64,000 nucleotides of DNA from Aphelenchoides besseyi (taxonomy: Eukaryota; Nematoda; Chromadorea; Rhabditida; Aphelenchoididae), in assembly GCA_024699855.1 (NCBI GenBank), contig JAMPIQ010000006.1, positions 1-64,000 of the forward strand, in the 5' to 3' direction. The notes beneath the pieces are model-generated. The model made no database searches, had not been told where the DNA came from, and was given only the letters and a program-made list of their open reading frames with translations. Positions 1 through 10,556 of the stretch are shown piece by piece. Position 1 is the stretch's first letter, and every line of letters starts with the position of its first letter. Both the position numbers and the translations under genes were made by a program.

Positions 1-539
1 ACGATTTCGCTATTGATCGTGACAAGTAGTTCAAATCGTGTAATTGCCGCTTATAGACGGCTCGAGAAATGCGTGTTGGTCTTTTGAATTCTTCCTGCAA
101 ATACGATCTTCTTCGTCATTTTATATTCGCGACATCCGTGCAGCTGTGTGACTTCTTTCTAACGTCCGATCAGTGGTTCCTCAAAAAGGACTCCTTAACT
201 TTCTTGTCCGTTCTTACCTATACTTGTAAACTGACTGTTGTTGCAAATCTTTGTCTTTTGGTTTTTGCGTTGAAAAGAAGAAGAAAAAAAATTATCGATA
301 ATAGTAATCAAAGTAGAAGAGCTGAAAAAAAAAAAAAAAATACGTTTCTGCGGGGGGGGTCGAAGGTGCATGCATTACGGGTGAGCTTGGTTTTCAACAT
401 TTGACGGTGAACATTGTCTCTACAGAAACTCCCGGAGTGGGAGTGACCTTTTCGGCGGCGCTGCCAGAATCCGAGGATATGCGGTAAAATCAAAGAGTCC
501 GTGTAATTTCAATCAGTAACTACTTTGTTTCAGCAAAAG
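1..539. other. No confident gene; homopolymer tracts
   Basis: No reading frame here shows convincing codon structure or family similarity. The stretch contains an A run of about 16 (near 325-340) followed shortly by a G run of 8 (near 351-358). A possible exon at about 421-483, opening after a CTACAG acceptor-like site and closing at a GTAAAA donor-like site, is in phase with open sequence at 535-700. It may be the 5' tail of the helicase pseudogene that follows. Confidence 0.4.
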
Positions 540-3440
540 CTTTCCGATCATCGCCCAAATCCAACGACTACACTGCTCGCTCAACGTGCTGTGGCAATTG
601 CCCTATCTGATGGCCGAGGATCATCCAACGATTACGAAAACGGTCGCACCGTTTCGTGGCGGTCGAGGGGAGGCTACAATACAATGGAAGCCCTCCGGGT
701 GGTTACAACTCGGTTGCGAAATGGATCTAATTTGAGTTTGAATCGTAGAAACTCAAAATTATTTCAATTTTTTAGCTCCGTTCATACTAACATCCTGTGG
801 AACGCAAAGTGTCGATGAAAGTTTCAAAGAAGACGAGAAGCCAAACAAACCAACGACTTCTACTCCGGTGATGGACAAGTCACCGTCGAAAATAGTCCCA
901 AGAGGTCCCAAGCCCCTTACTGTCATTTAGTAAGTGGAACAAGCTTCTAGCTTTGGAAATACAGTTTGTTTTCAGAAAATGGAGAAGCCGAGTTTACGAG
1001 ATCATTATAACAAAACAGTCACGTTCTAACTCTCCGTTCCCCCGCCAACTTCAAAATACGCTATGCCATTGATCATGGACGGTTTCGATGTTAAATGAAA
1101 AGCCGAACGGGAAGTGGAAAGTCGGCCACCTTTTTGTTGCCAATTAATCCATAAATTTCACGACGAATTTAGACCAGAGTAAGACCGAACGTTTGTGTTT
1201 CGGTTTCCTCGTTGATCTGGAACCGACTGCGTGGGGTTGGCCGCGCAGTTGTACGAACAAGTCAATTAATTATGCGACGGTATGTTGCAAAAGAAGATCT
1301 CACCTAAGACTGAATTTCCGACTTTTAGAGACCAAATGCAAGTTAATTTTGCTTATATACACAAGTCTAGATGAACGAGGAGTCCTTTACCAGAAAGTCT
1401 GCAACATTTTGGTTGGAACACCGGTGGGCTGATATTGACTTCATGATTCGGATGACCGTAAGCGCAATTCGTAAGTACCATTCGAATCGTTTCTTATATG
1501 ATGGTGTTTGTTCATTTCACAGTTCAAATACGATAAGGTTTGAAGTTTTTGGTTCTCAACGAAGCCGAGGAACTTCATCATCTCAAGGTCGGCGTTATAA
1601 GTTAATGCCTGAAAGTTCAAAGAAGGTCCAATTTTTTCCATCCGTAAGTAATCTCTGTTAAAGCGTTAATGCCTAAGTTCCTTTAGGTTGAAACAGACAA
1701 CGCTTTTCTTCAGCGCAAGTTTTCACCTCAAATTATGCAGTTGTCGAACATGTTCTGCAAGCCGAAGAGCGTTATTGTGCGGAAGCAAAAAAACCGCGAC
1801 TTGAACCAACAGGGTCCCTGCAAAGAAATCCATTTGAGGTCCGTACGGGTGAGTATCCAATGTTATAATAACCAGGGTGGGCAAAATGATGACCTTGGTC
1901 GAAATCTCGAATATCTCGTTTATCTTTGATTTTTTTTCTAGACAAACTATATATTTGTGAAGCCTTAACAATCCCCAAATTCTGATGATACCAAAATTTG
2001 GATTTCGAAAATTTCGATTTTTTGAGCCGAAGGGCCCCTCTTTGCTTGTGAACCACGGAGCGGAAAAAAACTTGACTAACAAAAAAATCAACAAATTTAA
2101 TAACGAACGTCGACGTTGACCACCTCCTCTGTTGATGTCAGAATATCCAATAGTCGAGAAAAAGTTTTGGCGGCGATTCGCTCTCGCATTCGATCCCATG
2201 GCCCGTTGATCAAAACTCCCTCGTCCCATCTCTTACAGTCTTTAAGCTGGGACAGCCACTTGTCCCTTAGCGAATTCTCGAACCAATTCTTTGGCCAAAG
2301 TTCGCGTAATCGTATTTGGTTGTCGATGAACTCTACATAACGAGCTTTTCTCGTTGATTGGAGTAACCATTTTCAAACAGAATAACGAAGAAATGAACCA
2401 AAAGACAGAAAAACAATCGCAATTTTGACCACTTTTCCAACTCGGTGGTTCACAAGCAAAGGGGGACCCTTAGGTCCAAAAATCGAAATTTCCCGAATTC
2501 CAAATTGGTATGCAATCAAATTTGGGATTGGTTGGTAAGATTCAGAAATATTAGTTTGTCTAGAAGACAATCAAAATAGAACGTGTATTTCCGAGATTTT
2601 TCGAACAAGGTCATTATTTTGCCCCACCCTGTAGATGAAAACAAAAAGAGAAGAGATTACAACAAAAAAAAATATCTAGACCTGTGGGGCTTCTGCCCAT
2701 AAATTTCCAAAAGTACCTTTTGTCAAATATTTTGTGAAATTTTATATTACCATGATATTAGCAATGTGAACTGTACAAGACTGTCCCGCTTCGCTCACGT
2801 CCGTTTTGGCCGTTAGTGGCGTTGTGTTTGTAGCGTGGTTTGAAGGGGAGTGATAAAGTTGACTAACTGACGTTGGGGGCCTTCAGCCCGAAAGTTCAAG
2901 ACGGTCAACGGACTTTTTAATTGTGTTCGAACAGTTTGATACGAATAAGAATGAGTTAAGATGAGTTTGTGGGAAGCGAAACATAAAGTTATATGAAAAT
3001 AAAAGGTGCGAGCAAGTCCTAATCGGCTCAAAAAATGAATCTTTTTTAATTGTAAGCGGATTGATTATCTTAGTTGAAAAGCCACTTAACGTACGCCAAC
3101 GTGATCAAGCCAATCGAGTTTGTCTTCGTTTTGAAGGAAAGGAAAGCGTAAGAAACCTATTTATTCAAAGAATAACGAACAATTAACATCCATTAATCGC
3201 TTCATCGGCTGTTGGATTGGCCGGTGGATTGACGGAGCATGTTTGTGGTAACGACATTGGGAGTTACTGCGTTCGCGTGCCAGCTGCCAATGTGTGTCAC
3301 GAATTTCGTGGAAAAAACCCCCCCCTTCCGGATTGACAACATTCAACATGAACTTGTTTTGGCTGCTGTTTGTGCTTTGAGGATCGGTTTGCACATTAAA
3401 AAATTCCGGGTTGAAAAGGTTAGAATGTCAGATGCGCGGA
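540..3440 (+). pseudogene. DEAD-box RNA helicase pseudogene (DDX3/Vasa-like), interrupted by a transposon
   Basis: DEAD-box motifs appear in the right order but scattered over several frames with stops between them. A Gly/Tyr-rich stretch lies near 660-720. The sequence before motif I reads YAMPLIMDGFDV near 1055-1093, motif I TGSGKSATFLLPIN is near 1098-1145, and a motif Ia-like EPT..LAAQLYEQV is near 1215-1265. An ILVGTP motif lies near 1400-1425, followed after a shift by LIDFMI. Motif II is altered to NEAEEL (1540-1580), and SPQIMQLSNMF lies near 1725-1760. Beyond the transposon, VFVLK (about 3123) and a TDIGS..VPA.NV..F block (3247-3310) resemble motifs IV and V. GT...AG intervals at 930-974, 1467-1522 and 1645-1686 suggest a decayed intron-bearing gene, not a retrocopy. 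Frameshifts, in-frame stops and the lost DEAD residues argue against function. Subfamily is inferred. Confidence 0.75.
1873..2631. mobile_element. Tc1/mariner-like inverted-repeat element (nonautonomous)
   Basis: The two ends are imperfect inverted copies of each other. The left end starts CAGGGTGGG.CAAAAT and the right end finishes as its reverse complement, ATTTTGCCCCACCCTG. Homology runs inward about 190 bp on each side (left arm about 1873-2062, right arm about 2440-2631), including a shared segment around TTGCTTGTGAACCAC and its complement. The right end is followed by TA, as expected for a Tc1/mariner target site; the left flank is slightly altered. The central 370 bp carry an 80-codon minus-strand open frame without a start (about 2098-2340), possibly a transposase remnant. 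The element lies inside the helicase pseudogene. Confidence 0.75.
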
Positions 3441-4790
3441 ATTGAACGCAGGTATTCGGGTGCAAGCTGCTTCATGATCACTTAAAAAGTGGGGTTAATG
3501 AATGGCAGTTTTGAGTGGTGTTGATTTTAGTTTCGTCTTCGAATCAGCAGATTGCACGCATCAACTGTGATGTTTAATGAAAGCAATTGGACCAATTCGA
3601 GCATCATTGCTACTGATTTGCGACAAAAATAGTGCACTCTATTTGGAACTGACAAACTTCAAGGCGAATACACGAGCCACGGACATTCATTTTTCATAGC
3701 GGCCCGGTCTATTGGTTGCGGGGCATGATGAGTCAATTCATTTATTGTATCTTCTTCTTTCTCTACATCCAGACATTTAGTCCGATTGCTAAATTCATGA
3801 CTAGCAACATTAAACCTTTCTTTATCATCATTGGCCCATTATTGTGCCCGCGTATTCGAACTTGTACTTGTTTCAACCATAACAGATTCCATTGAAAACG
3901 AATCGGTTAGTATTCTTAGAATCGTAGTGGGAGTAACGAAGAATTCCAAACGTAGTTGGTTGACGTTTAAACACTATGCGATTCATGATTTTTTAATTCA
4001 TAAACAAACGAAACAAGCTGGGTTGTGGGCTACAGCTTCACCGAGTTATTCGCATCGACGCGAATGTCGTTATCTCTCTTGACTCCAACCGGGGGTCACT
4101 TTCCGACCTTAAATACTGCAGAAGTTCACACTTTCAGTTCCTAGATGGCCGCACCTTTGATGCAAAAAGAGGAAAAGAAGAAAAGGAGAAGATGTCTGCC
4201 GGAGCGAGTGATGTGTTCTTCGATCTTTCATTCGGACTACAACAAGCAAGGAGTTAGAGCGTTTGTCTGGCGAACGAATAACCGAGCATATCAGTTGTAT
4301 TGTTGAGACGCAGAATCGATGAGACGGATTAACCGATTTATGTGCTGTGTTCCGATAAATAGTTGAGAATCGTAGAACCTTAAAATTGAATGTTGTTACA
4401 CTCCGATTTCAGAGAGACATGAGACCCGAAGGATGAGCATCAACAAAAAGACGTCATTCTGATGTTAACTCACGGGCAACAGAACCAAGCCGGTAAGTCA
4501 GCGTTTTGTTTGAACAACTTCTTCTGCCAGCGTCTAACGACTCTTTTCACATTTAACTCCAAATGGAAACGGCATTTGTGGTTCGAACGATTGTCAGCAT
4601 TCGGGACACGTCCTTAAGTCTCGTTTTGTTTTAGAACTAAGTTGGCTCTGGGTGAGAGCTCTTTTTGCACTAAGCGATTAGATCGGAATTGTTTGCATAG
4701 GTGTGTCCCACATGTCAAAAGCTATTCCAACAGTTTTGGCGCTGAAGTAACGGCTGAAGAGTAAGATGGCGAAAATCAAGAAAGGACGCT
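3441..4790. other. No confident gene; one candidate exon
   Basis: Mostly without coding signal. A possible exon at about 4133-4255 (+) opens after a pyrimidine-rich CACTTTCAG acceptor and reads FLDGRTFDAKRGKEEKEKMS, continuing to a stop after GLQQARS. With no upstream partner it may be a decayed fragment. Confidence 0.25.
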
Positions 4791-5345
4791 GGAAGGGTCT
4801 GCTTAACACTGTTGGAGGACTTAAAGGTACTTGCGACTTCCGATGTTTTGCATTTTGCTCGCTGTTTGCCAGATAAGACCCACATTCAAGCATTGGTGCA
4901 CGGCTACGTAAGAATCACACTCAGTGCTTTGGAAACGCGGGAAAATGGTCAAAATTTTCCAAATTCTCGTGTTTTGACGTCGGGTTTTAAATGTCGAACA
5001 ATCGATCTTAACGGCAGTATCTTTGTTGCGTTGGAACATTCACGTTTTCGAATTCTGTTTTAATGATTATCTGTTTTGTATTTAGTATGAACACAGACTC
5101 ATAACTCCAACCAAAACAGAGGAAGTTGGCTTTTTGTGTTGGAAAGCGGAGTTTCGATTGGCACGTCGTGGACTTCTATCTTCTGCTCAAACCTCGTCGA
5201 AGTCGCTCACAAACCAATAACGAGCGTGTTCACATTACTCATCCACTAAAGTTGTCTGCAAACTACGAGAAAAGTTCCGACCGTACCCCGAAAGAACCGA
5301 CTCTCTTTCTCCCTTGACCGTGAAGAGAACTCCAGAAGTGGAGAA
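4790..5345 (+). pseudogene. Remnant resembling an M16 (insulysin/nardilysin-type) metallopeptidase
   Basis: Short blocks in different frames follow the order of the C-terminal half of M16A peptidases. HIQALVHGY (about 4881-4910) resembles the HIEALLHGN block. TPTKTEEVGFLCW (about 5107-5145) resembles the RTKEQLGY.V block. GLL..AQTSSKS (about 5172-5205) resembles GLRFI.QS..P, and a split L-D-R...EVENL (about 5308-5340) resembles the FDR...EV.L block. Spacing is shorter than in intact enzymes and stops or shifts separate the blocks. The zinc-binding N-terminal half was not found. The match rests on eye alignment of short motifs, so the family call is moderate at best. Confidence 0.4.
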
Positions 5346-7788
5346 CCTCAGCGTTTGAATACCATCCACTAGTGTTTAGAATCGCAAGAAGCGCCATAGT
5401 CGTGATTATTGCGATAACAAGACGATCCAAAGAGATATGAAAGGTATTATACCGTTAGCTTACATTGCGTTGATTATGCTCAGCTCACGTATCTCTTACT
5501 GAAATCAATCTGAACGAGACCCGAATACGTGAAAGCTTGTCGAACAAAGATGTCGTTTTCCGATTCAATTCATCCCACAAGCTTCTTTAGTTCTGTTTCA
5601 ACGTCATTGTGTGAATGGCCAGATTGATGAAGAAATCGCCGGAATGGAGTGGTTCGCTTTTCTGGACGCAGACATGGAGTCGTGAATACCATCACCTAAT
5701 CGGGAATTTTAACGCATCAGCAGCCGATCTGATCTTCTACAAGTAGTCGGTAACAACTACGAATTACCAGTGGTGCATATTTGGCCGAAAACACGATTTG
5801 CTCGACTATTATTGGACATTGTGGAAGCTATGAGTCAAAGTGAAACGCAGGAACCTTGCACGGAACCGACAACAGGAGCGATTTCCGTAACATCGGCTTC
5901 TCAATTCCTTCTACAGTCACGTTGCAGGAAGTCTTTTCTCCGACTTCTTTTGTGCCACTTGTGCGCCAAGCACGGGCGGAATGCAAAGAGAATCTGCACA
6001 ACTCCCAGTAAAGTGACCTATTTGCTGGACAATAAATACAAACATCTGGCTAAGCATACGAGATCTGTTCCTCGCGCTACGAGTCGTGTGCTCGTGGAAT
6101 TCTGGACCGGCCGAATGTTTCCGAAACGAGAAAGGACTATCGTCATTAGCTCATGGTCGTGCTATTGTCGCGTGATGGCTTTCAACTGTATCCAAATGGT
6201 CCGGACAAGATCTTCATGTTTCCATGCTGGAAAGAAAAGGAGGTGGGGGCGGGGGGTGGGGGGGGGGGGTGGGGGGGGGTGTGGGGAGAAGTAACTCAAC
6301 AGATGATGTCAGCAAACGAAATGGTGGGTCGTGAGGGGGTGGGGAGAGTGATGTTTACTAGTCGAGACTTCAATCGTCAGCACTGTGCAAAAGACCCGTC
6401 CACTGTAGCATTGGAGATTCGCGATACTAGAACCGGCATTTCATGCGGATGTCGCTGAATATCGAAAACGGCTGATGAATAGTGGGATAAACAAAGCTGA
6501 ACTGAAGAGCATTTGAAACGACTCCGAAATATAATTCACATTCAGCTGAAAACGCGGTAATTTGATGTTTACGAATCCCTATTCGCGGGTATTATCGTTT
6601 TGTCATTCCTCTTTCAATCTCTACGACTAGAAACGGGTGCGCTTCAAGAAGAGCGGTATGAATGTCGGCTAAGAGCCGGTTGAAAAGGGAACACCGCAGA
6701 GTTTATTGGTAGAAGAAACTTGAGACGAGATTTGATTGAAAATAAGTTTCTTGTTCAAAAGCGATGTACTGTCACTAAAGAATCAACACGCAAAGAACAA
6801 AAGAACATTCGTTCACTCCAATTTGGGTTGACATCTAGAAACCCTTGATTTCTAATGGACCTATCAAGAAGCAAACCGTTAGGAATGTCTGAGAGATCGA
6901 ACCTGATTTTGCGGCACTCTCCAATCGTCCACAGAAGAAAACAATTCACTTGACCCATTGTCCCAATCAACCTACTTTCATCACAACTTCAATATTACCT
7001 TTGGCATCTCAGTTGCCCTGCACCCCAACACAACGGTTCGAGTAACGCCTCCTCCAGCGAGGATAGGATTATCGCAAGCAAATCGATTGATTGAAACAGA
7101 TCCGACAATCGAATGCGATTGTTATCGAAAGTGAATTGGAAAGCAGTTGCATCAGTTGATTGTATTCAACTGTAACTCAAAAGTCGTCAAACAGGATCAA
7201 CCCCGATAACCAAAACCAATTTGCAAGTTCAGCAGTTTTGTTCATTCCGATTGGGTTTTGAGACCGCAATCCTCAAATTGCACTTTTTGCCAACAGTCAC
7301 TACGATACTAAAAGACGAGTGCAAAGAATGTTCTTGTTATAACTGACTTTGATTTGTTTGGCGAGACAGCGAAAGCCATTCGGAGATCATATCGTAATTT
7401 CAGTGTGGCCCATAACGTTTCCTTTTCTCACAGAAAGAACGACCGCTGTACATCACACAATGGAAACGATCGAATCAACTGATTACTCGTGGCCCTACCG
7501 TTCTTCATCGTATGATGAAACAGGCGTCTGGAGAAGTTAGGCGCTAGTATCATAGTCAGAAAGATTGCAGTAGAAGCGAGATCAAAGTTCAAGTTGAGCT
7601 CGAAACAGAGACCTGCTCAATTTTACGTACGCAAGTGCGTTGGCGAAAGGGGGAACGAGATGAAACTTGTTATGCAGATTGTATTCCAGCCAAATGTTCT
7701 AAACCAAGAATCTCTTGAGAACAGTAGTAATCAGTTCAATTGGTTTATTTCTGTCAACGTAAGGACAAAAAAAGACCCGCGAGTTGAG
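5346..7788. other. Gene-poor stretch; nothing supported
   Basis: Several short ORFs exist but none has convincing composition, splice context or a recognisable family. The stretch includes the G-rich tract listed separately. Confidence 0.4.
6237..6290 (+). repeat. G-rich low-complexity tract
   Basis: About 50 nt made almost entirely of G with scattered T, C and A, including runs of 7 to 12 G separated by single bases. A second GGGGGTGGGGAG block lies at 6335-6347. Such runs can form G-quadruplexes on the plus strand. The tract makes an artificial Gly-rich ORF that should not be taken as a protein. Confidence 0.9.
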
Positions 7789-8412
7789 TTAGGCGGGAGG
7801 TGGAAGGTTTGCATCGCCGCCAAACAACCACCTCTTCCAATACTTGTCGCCACCCGTCTTCTTTCTGAATTTACAGTTGGCTGAGTGCTTGAGCGATTTT
7901 AACTGACCTTCCTCGTCCTCTTTTTTCTCTTTCTTGGATTTCGGTTTCTCTTCCGGGTTTTCTTGTCGTCTTTTTTTTTTCTCTTCTTCTAAATTCTTTC
8001 CAAAATTGTTTGCTTCCCTCTTCAAACTACCGGGTTTTTCTTTCTGCGTCATTCCAGACTTTGCATTAGCAGCCGGTGGCAAAGCAGTGTTCATTGACTG
8101 CTGTCCGACTCCCGTAGCCCGTTGGACGCCAACGGAAGCTCCGGTGGGCTGAAACAAACGACTGCTGGCGGAGCTGAAGCGGAGGTTGCTGGAAGCGTTT
8201 GGTGATTTCGGTCTTGGCCACATTGGAGCGACGGTCACAAGGACTGCTACACCCGGCGAACAGAAAATCATGACAGCGAGGAGAACGAACGTGATCCTGC
8301 AATTTTGGTTAGAAATCGACAAGAAGATCCACGGACTATGAAGCTCATGATAGCCCAGAAATAAACGAGAAAGAAAGACGTCGAACTGCACAAGTCCGAC
8401 TCGAACCGCCAA
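7789..8412 (-). CDS. Candidate secreted Lys/Glu-rich small protein (unrecognised)
   Basis: This minus-strand frame has a hydrophobic segment (FVLLAVMIFCSPGVAVLV), then a Ser/Ala-rich part and a strongly charged Lys/Glu-rich tail ending KRWLFGGDANLPPPA. An acceptor-like TTGCAG just before the ITFVLL segment suggests that the real exon starts near 8297 and an upstream first exon has not been located. The unspliced ORF would begin at 8412. I recognise no family. If real, it is a secreted or membrane-anchored protein with a basic, disordered C-terminus. The composition is non-random, but no polyadenylation signal or partner exon was found. Confidence 0.35.
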   Translation of the reverse strand: MAVRVGLVQFDVFLSRLFLGYHELHSPWIFLSISNQNCRITFVLLAVMIFCSPGVAVLVTVAPMWPRPKSPNASSNLRFSSASSRLFQPTGASVGVQRATGVGQQSMNTALPPAANAKSGMTQKEKPGSLKREANNFGKNLEEEKKKRRQENPEEKPKSKKEKKEDEEGQLKSLKHSANCKFRKKTGGDKYWKRWLFGGDANLPPPA

Positions 8413-8470
8413 AATGAACGGAGATCGGCTTGCAAACGTTAAACTTTAACTTTGCATATCTGATGTGTTT

Positions 8471-8692
8471 TTAGGCTGATTCCTTCGGCAGAATGCTCCC
8501 CTGTGGAGCGGAACGCTTATTTGGACTTGCGTCCTCTTGAACCGGCGCCTTCGATTTCCCCGTTCGTGCTGATTCGACAAGTTCAAAAAACGATCTCATC
8601 GGCTTGGCAGTATGCTCTCGACTATGTCTCGTGTGTTCATGTGGTTGTTCACTTACACGATTCGTGAGTTCTCGTCTCGTTTCCGTCGGCAT
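8471..8692 (-). CDS. Candidate small hydrophilic protein, 73 aa
   Basis: A complete ATG-to-TAA frame on the minus strand encodes a polar, Ser/Lys/Glu-rich peptide beginning MPTETRRELTNRVSE and ending GSILPKESA. A strong GTAAGT donor-like site lies inside it, so it could instead be two short exons. There is no family resemblance, and chance occurrence cannot be excluded. Confidence 0.2.
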   Translation of the reverse strand: MPTETRRELTNRVSEQPHEHTRHSREHTAKPMRSFFELVESARTGKSKAPVQEDASPNKRSAPQGSILPKESA

Positions 8693-8807
8693 TGCTGCTT
8701 CAGCTACAACTCTTACGATCGTTTACTCTCGCCTTGAAGTTGCTCGTCCGCAGAAGATCTCGTGGTCTTTGGTCGTGTGATGTTGGGAGTGGAGATTGGC
8801 GCAAATG

Positions 8808-9452
8808 AAAAGTCGCTGAAGGAAGTAAACTGTCAAAACGGCCATCATCGTCGGATTTGGCCAATCGTATTGAAGGGACGGCGCGTGGGTTCGATGACCA
8901 AAACCAAGCGGACACGTCAGTTTGTCAGCCTGAATATTCGTCAAACGAAGAACACATTTCAAAGACTTGGGCGAGCAATACGAAGAATAAATCGTATGGC
9001 CGCGGTCCAACAGTGCGAAAGGGCCGTTGGGTTTGGTTGGCTGTTGCAACGTGTGTTGTCTGCTGAGTGAATCTCGCGACAAACAAAGATCTGATCTCCG
9101 TTTTGAGAGCTGCAGGCAGCGGGATTTCTGCCGCCTCGCTCCCCCATCGCCCGTTGCAAGCCGAGTTGGAGTCCGTCGACACGAGAACGGCGGCCGAAAC
9201 AAAACACCAAAGTTCCAACGTGAATGGTTCGAACCGTTCTATTCCGCGAAGTTCCTCCACCCGCCGGAAGCCAAATCGTCTCAACCGGCGCAAATCAGCG
9301 ACAAGGTGAGTGAAAGAGATGAAATGGGAACTCGCGTTTAGAAGTCGCCGTCTACACGCACTGCTCAATCACATGAAAAGAAGTCGACTGTCATGTCGGC
9401 AGTACATAACCCCGATGTGATTTGCTTTTCTCGATTCGAACGAAATAAACAG
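8808..9452 (+). CDS. Unresolved plus-strand exons ending near 9417 or 9452
   Basis: Two overlapping plus-strand frames remain open through 9027-9303. Both reach a good GTGAGT donor at 9304, a 36-nt intron and a GTTTAG acceptor. In the first frame the downstream exon stops at 9415-9417, about 27 bases before an AATAAA at 9444. In the second it stops at 9450-9452. The first frame is open from 8808 except for one TGA at 9064-9066 and carries a short hydrophobic segment (WVWLAVATCVV). The minus strand is also open over much of this stretch. The splice site and polyadenylation signal suggest a plus-strand transcript, but the protein cannot be settled. Confidence 0.3.
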
Positions 9453-9528
9453 TCCTTTTAGTCGAATTCTGCTTTCAATTTACAAGAAACTAAGGCTAAT
9501 CAGAAACATTTTCCCACAAAAAAAGCAT

Positions 9529-9615
9529 CCGCTAAGCCTGGTTCGAACAGGCGACCTATGGATTTCCAACCACTCACTTACAGTCCATCGCTCTTCAAAC
9601 TGAGCTATTTAGCGG
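9529..9615 (-). tRNA. tRNA-Tyr (GTA) with 14-nt intron
   Basis: Read on the minus strand, the acceptor arm CCGCTAA pairs with TTAGCGG. The D arm AGCTCAGTTTGAAGAGC contains the A box, and the anticodon stem ATGGA pairs with TCCAT around a loop containing CTGTAA with anticodon GTA. The T arm GCCTG-TTCGAAC-CAGGC contains the B box. Extra bases after the anticodon-adjacent A fit a 14-nt intron in the canonical position, typical of eukaryotic tRNA-Tyr. A T-rich run just downstream on the minus strand (complement of the A run near 9518-9524) is a Pol III terminator. Confidence 0.93.
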
Positions 9616-10556
9616 CTTAATCGAAAGGCATTAGAAAAATCATTTTCTTTTCGCTGACTAATTCACAATTGAAAGTCTCTGGAACGAATTCGATGATTTT
9701 AAAAGAATTGAAAGAACAACAATTGATGTCAACTACACTATTGTTCGTCATTACCATAGTCAGCATGTTATATTGCAACTATAAAAAACTGCAACAACGT
9801 AAGGAAAATTCTTTATTTTAAACGTTTTCCAGTTTATTTATTAATAAAACAAAGTATATGGAACGAAGGAGCGAAATTTTCAGTGAAAAGGTCGTGTTAA
9901 CATCGGTTGTTTTAAGCAACACCGCTAACCGTCAGTAAGACAATATAACTGAATTATCAAATTTAATCCAACATTGCTCGTTACTCATCACTGAACAAGC
10001 AAATTACATTCGTCTTTTCATGAAGTGGAAGCCCGATAAACGGTGGTTTTTACATATCTTACGAAACTTCAACGCTATATTGACTGTAAATACCACGCCT
10101 GAATTTGTTGGAACAAAAAAACACCTCGTGTCGGAAAACAATATGATAATGGAGCGGAGTGGGCAACTATTGAAGTTCCAGCAGATATGAAATTTTACTC
10201 GGCTACTATACCTGCGGATTTGTTTAGGACACGACGAACAGCGAGACTTTTTACAATTAAATTGCTGGGAGCAAAGTTTCAAAGAATTTATCGCAGCATT
10301 ACAACGTGACTGCCTCAAGTTGAATTGCTCAGTTAATCTGTCGTATGTATTTAGTCAAATCCCATATCAGTCAGTAGGGCGAGTGGAACCCGAATTAGGG
10401 TGGCAAGTTTGTTGTGAAGTTATTCGGTTATTCATTCGCTCTTTTGGGTTTTCACCGTTTTATCGTGCACCGTTTTAATTGAGTTTTTACAATGTTTAAT
10501 ATTAAACGATTTTTTGATATCTAAGTTTTTTGTTGTTGTTCTTTTAGTAATGTTTT
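9616..10556. other. AT-rich stretch with overlapping open frames, no confident gene
   Basis: At 10000-10480 all three plus frames hold medium-length open stretches. One reads NGAEWATIEVPADMKFYSAT, and another stays open for about 95 codons to 10480 without a start. None has consistent splice sites or a recognisable family. It could hold exons of the gene downstream or a decayed gene. Confidence 0.3.

Noticed and set aside
69..404. 111-aa plus ORF at the left edge
   Set aside because: It depends on an A run and a G run for its second half, has no splice context and no family resemblance.
1723..2229. 168-aa minus ORF across the transposon arm
   Set aside because: It runs through the terminal repeat of the inverted-repeat element and the antisense of the helicase relic; composition is not protein-like.
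5770..6458. 174-aa and 101-aa ORFs ending in Gly-rich tails
   Set aside because: Their Gly-rich ends are translations of the poly-G tract, and no domain or splice sites support the rest.
8925..9368. 147-aa minus ORF opposite the plus-strand candidate exons
   Set aside because: The plus strand has the GTGAGT donor, acceptor and AATAAA; the minus frame has no supporting signals, although it cannot be fully excluded.
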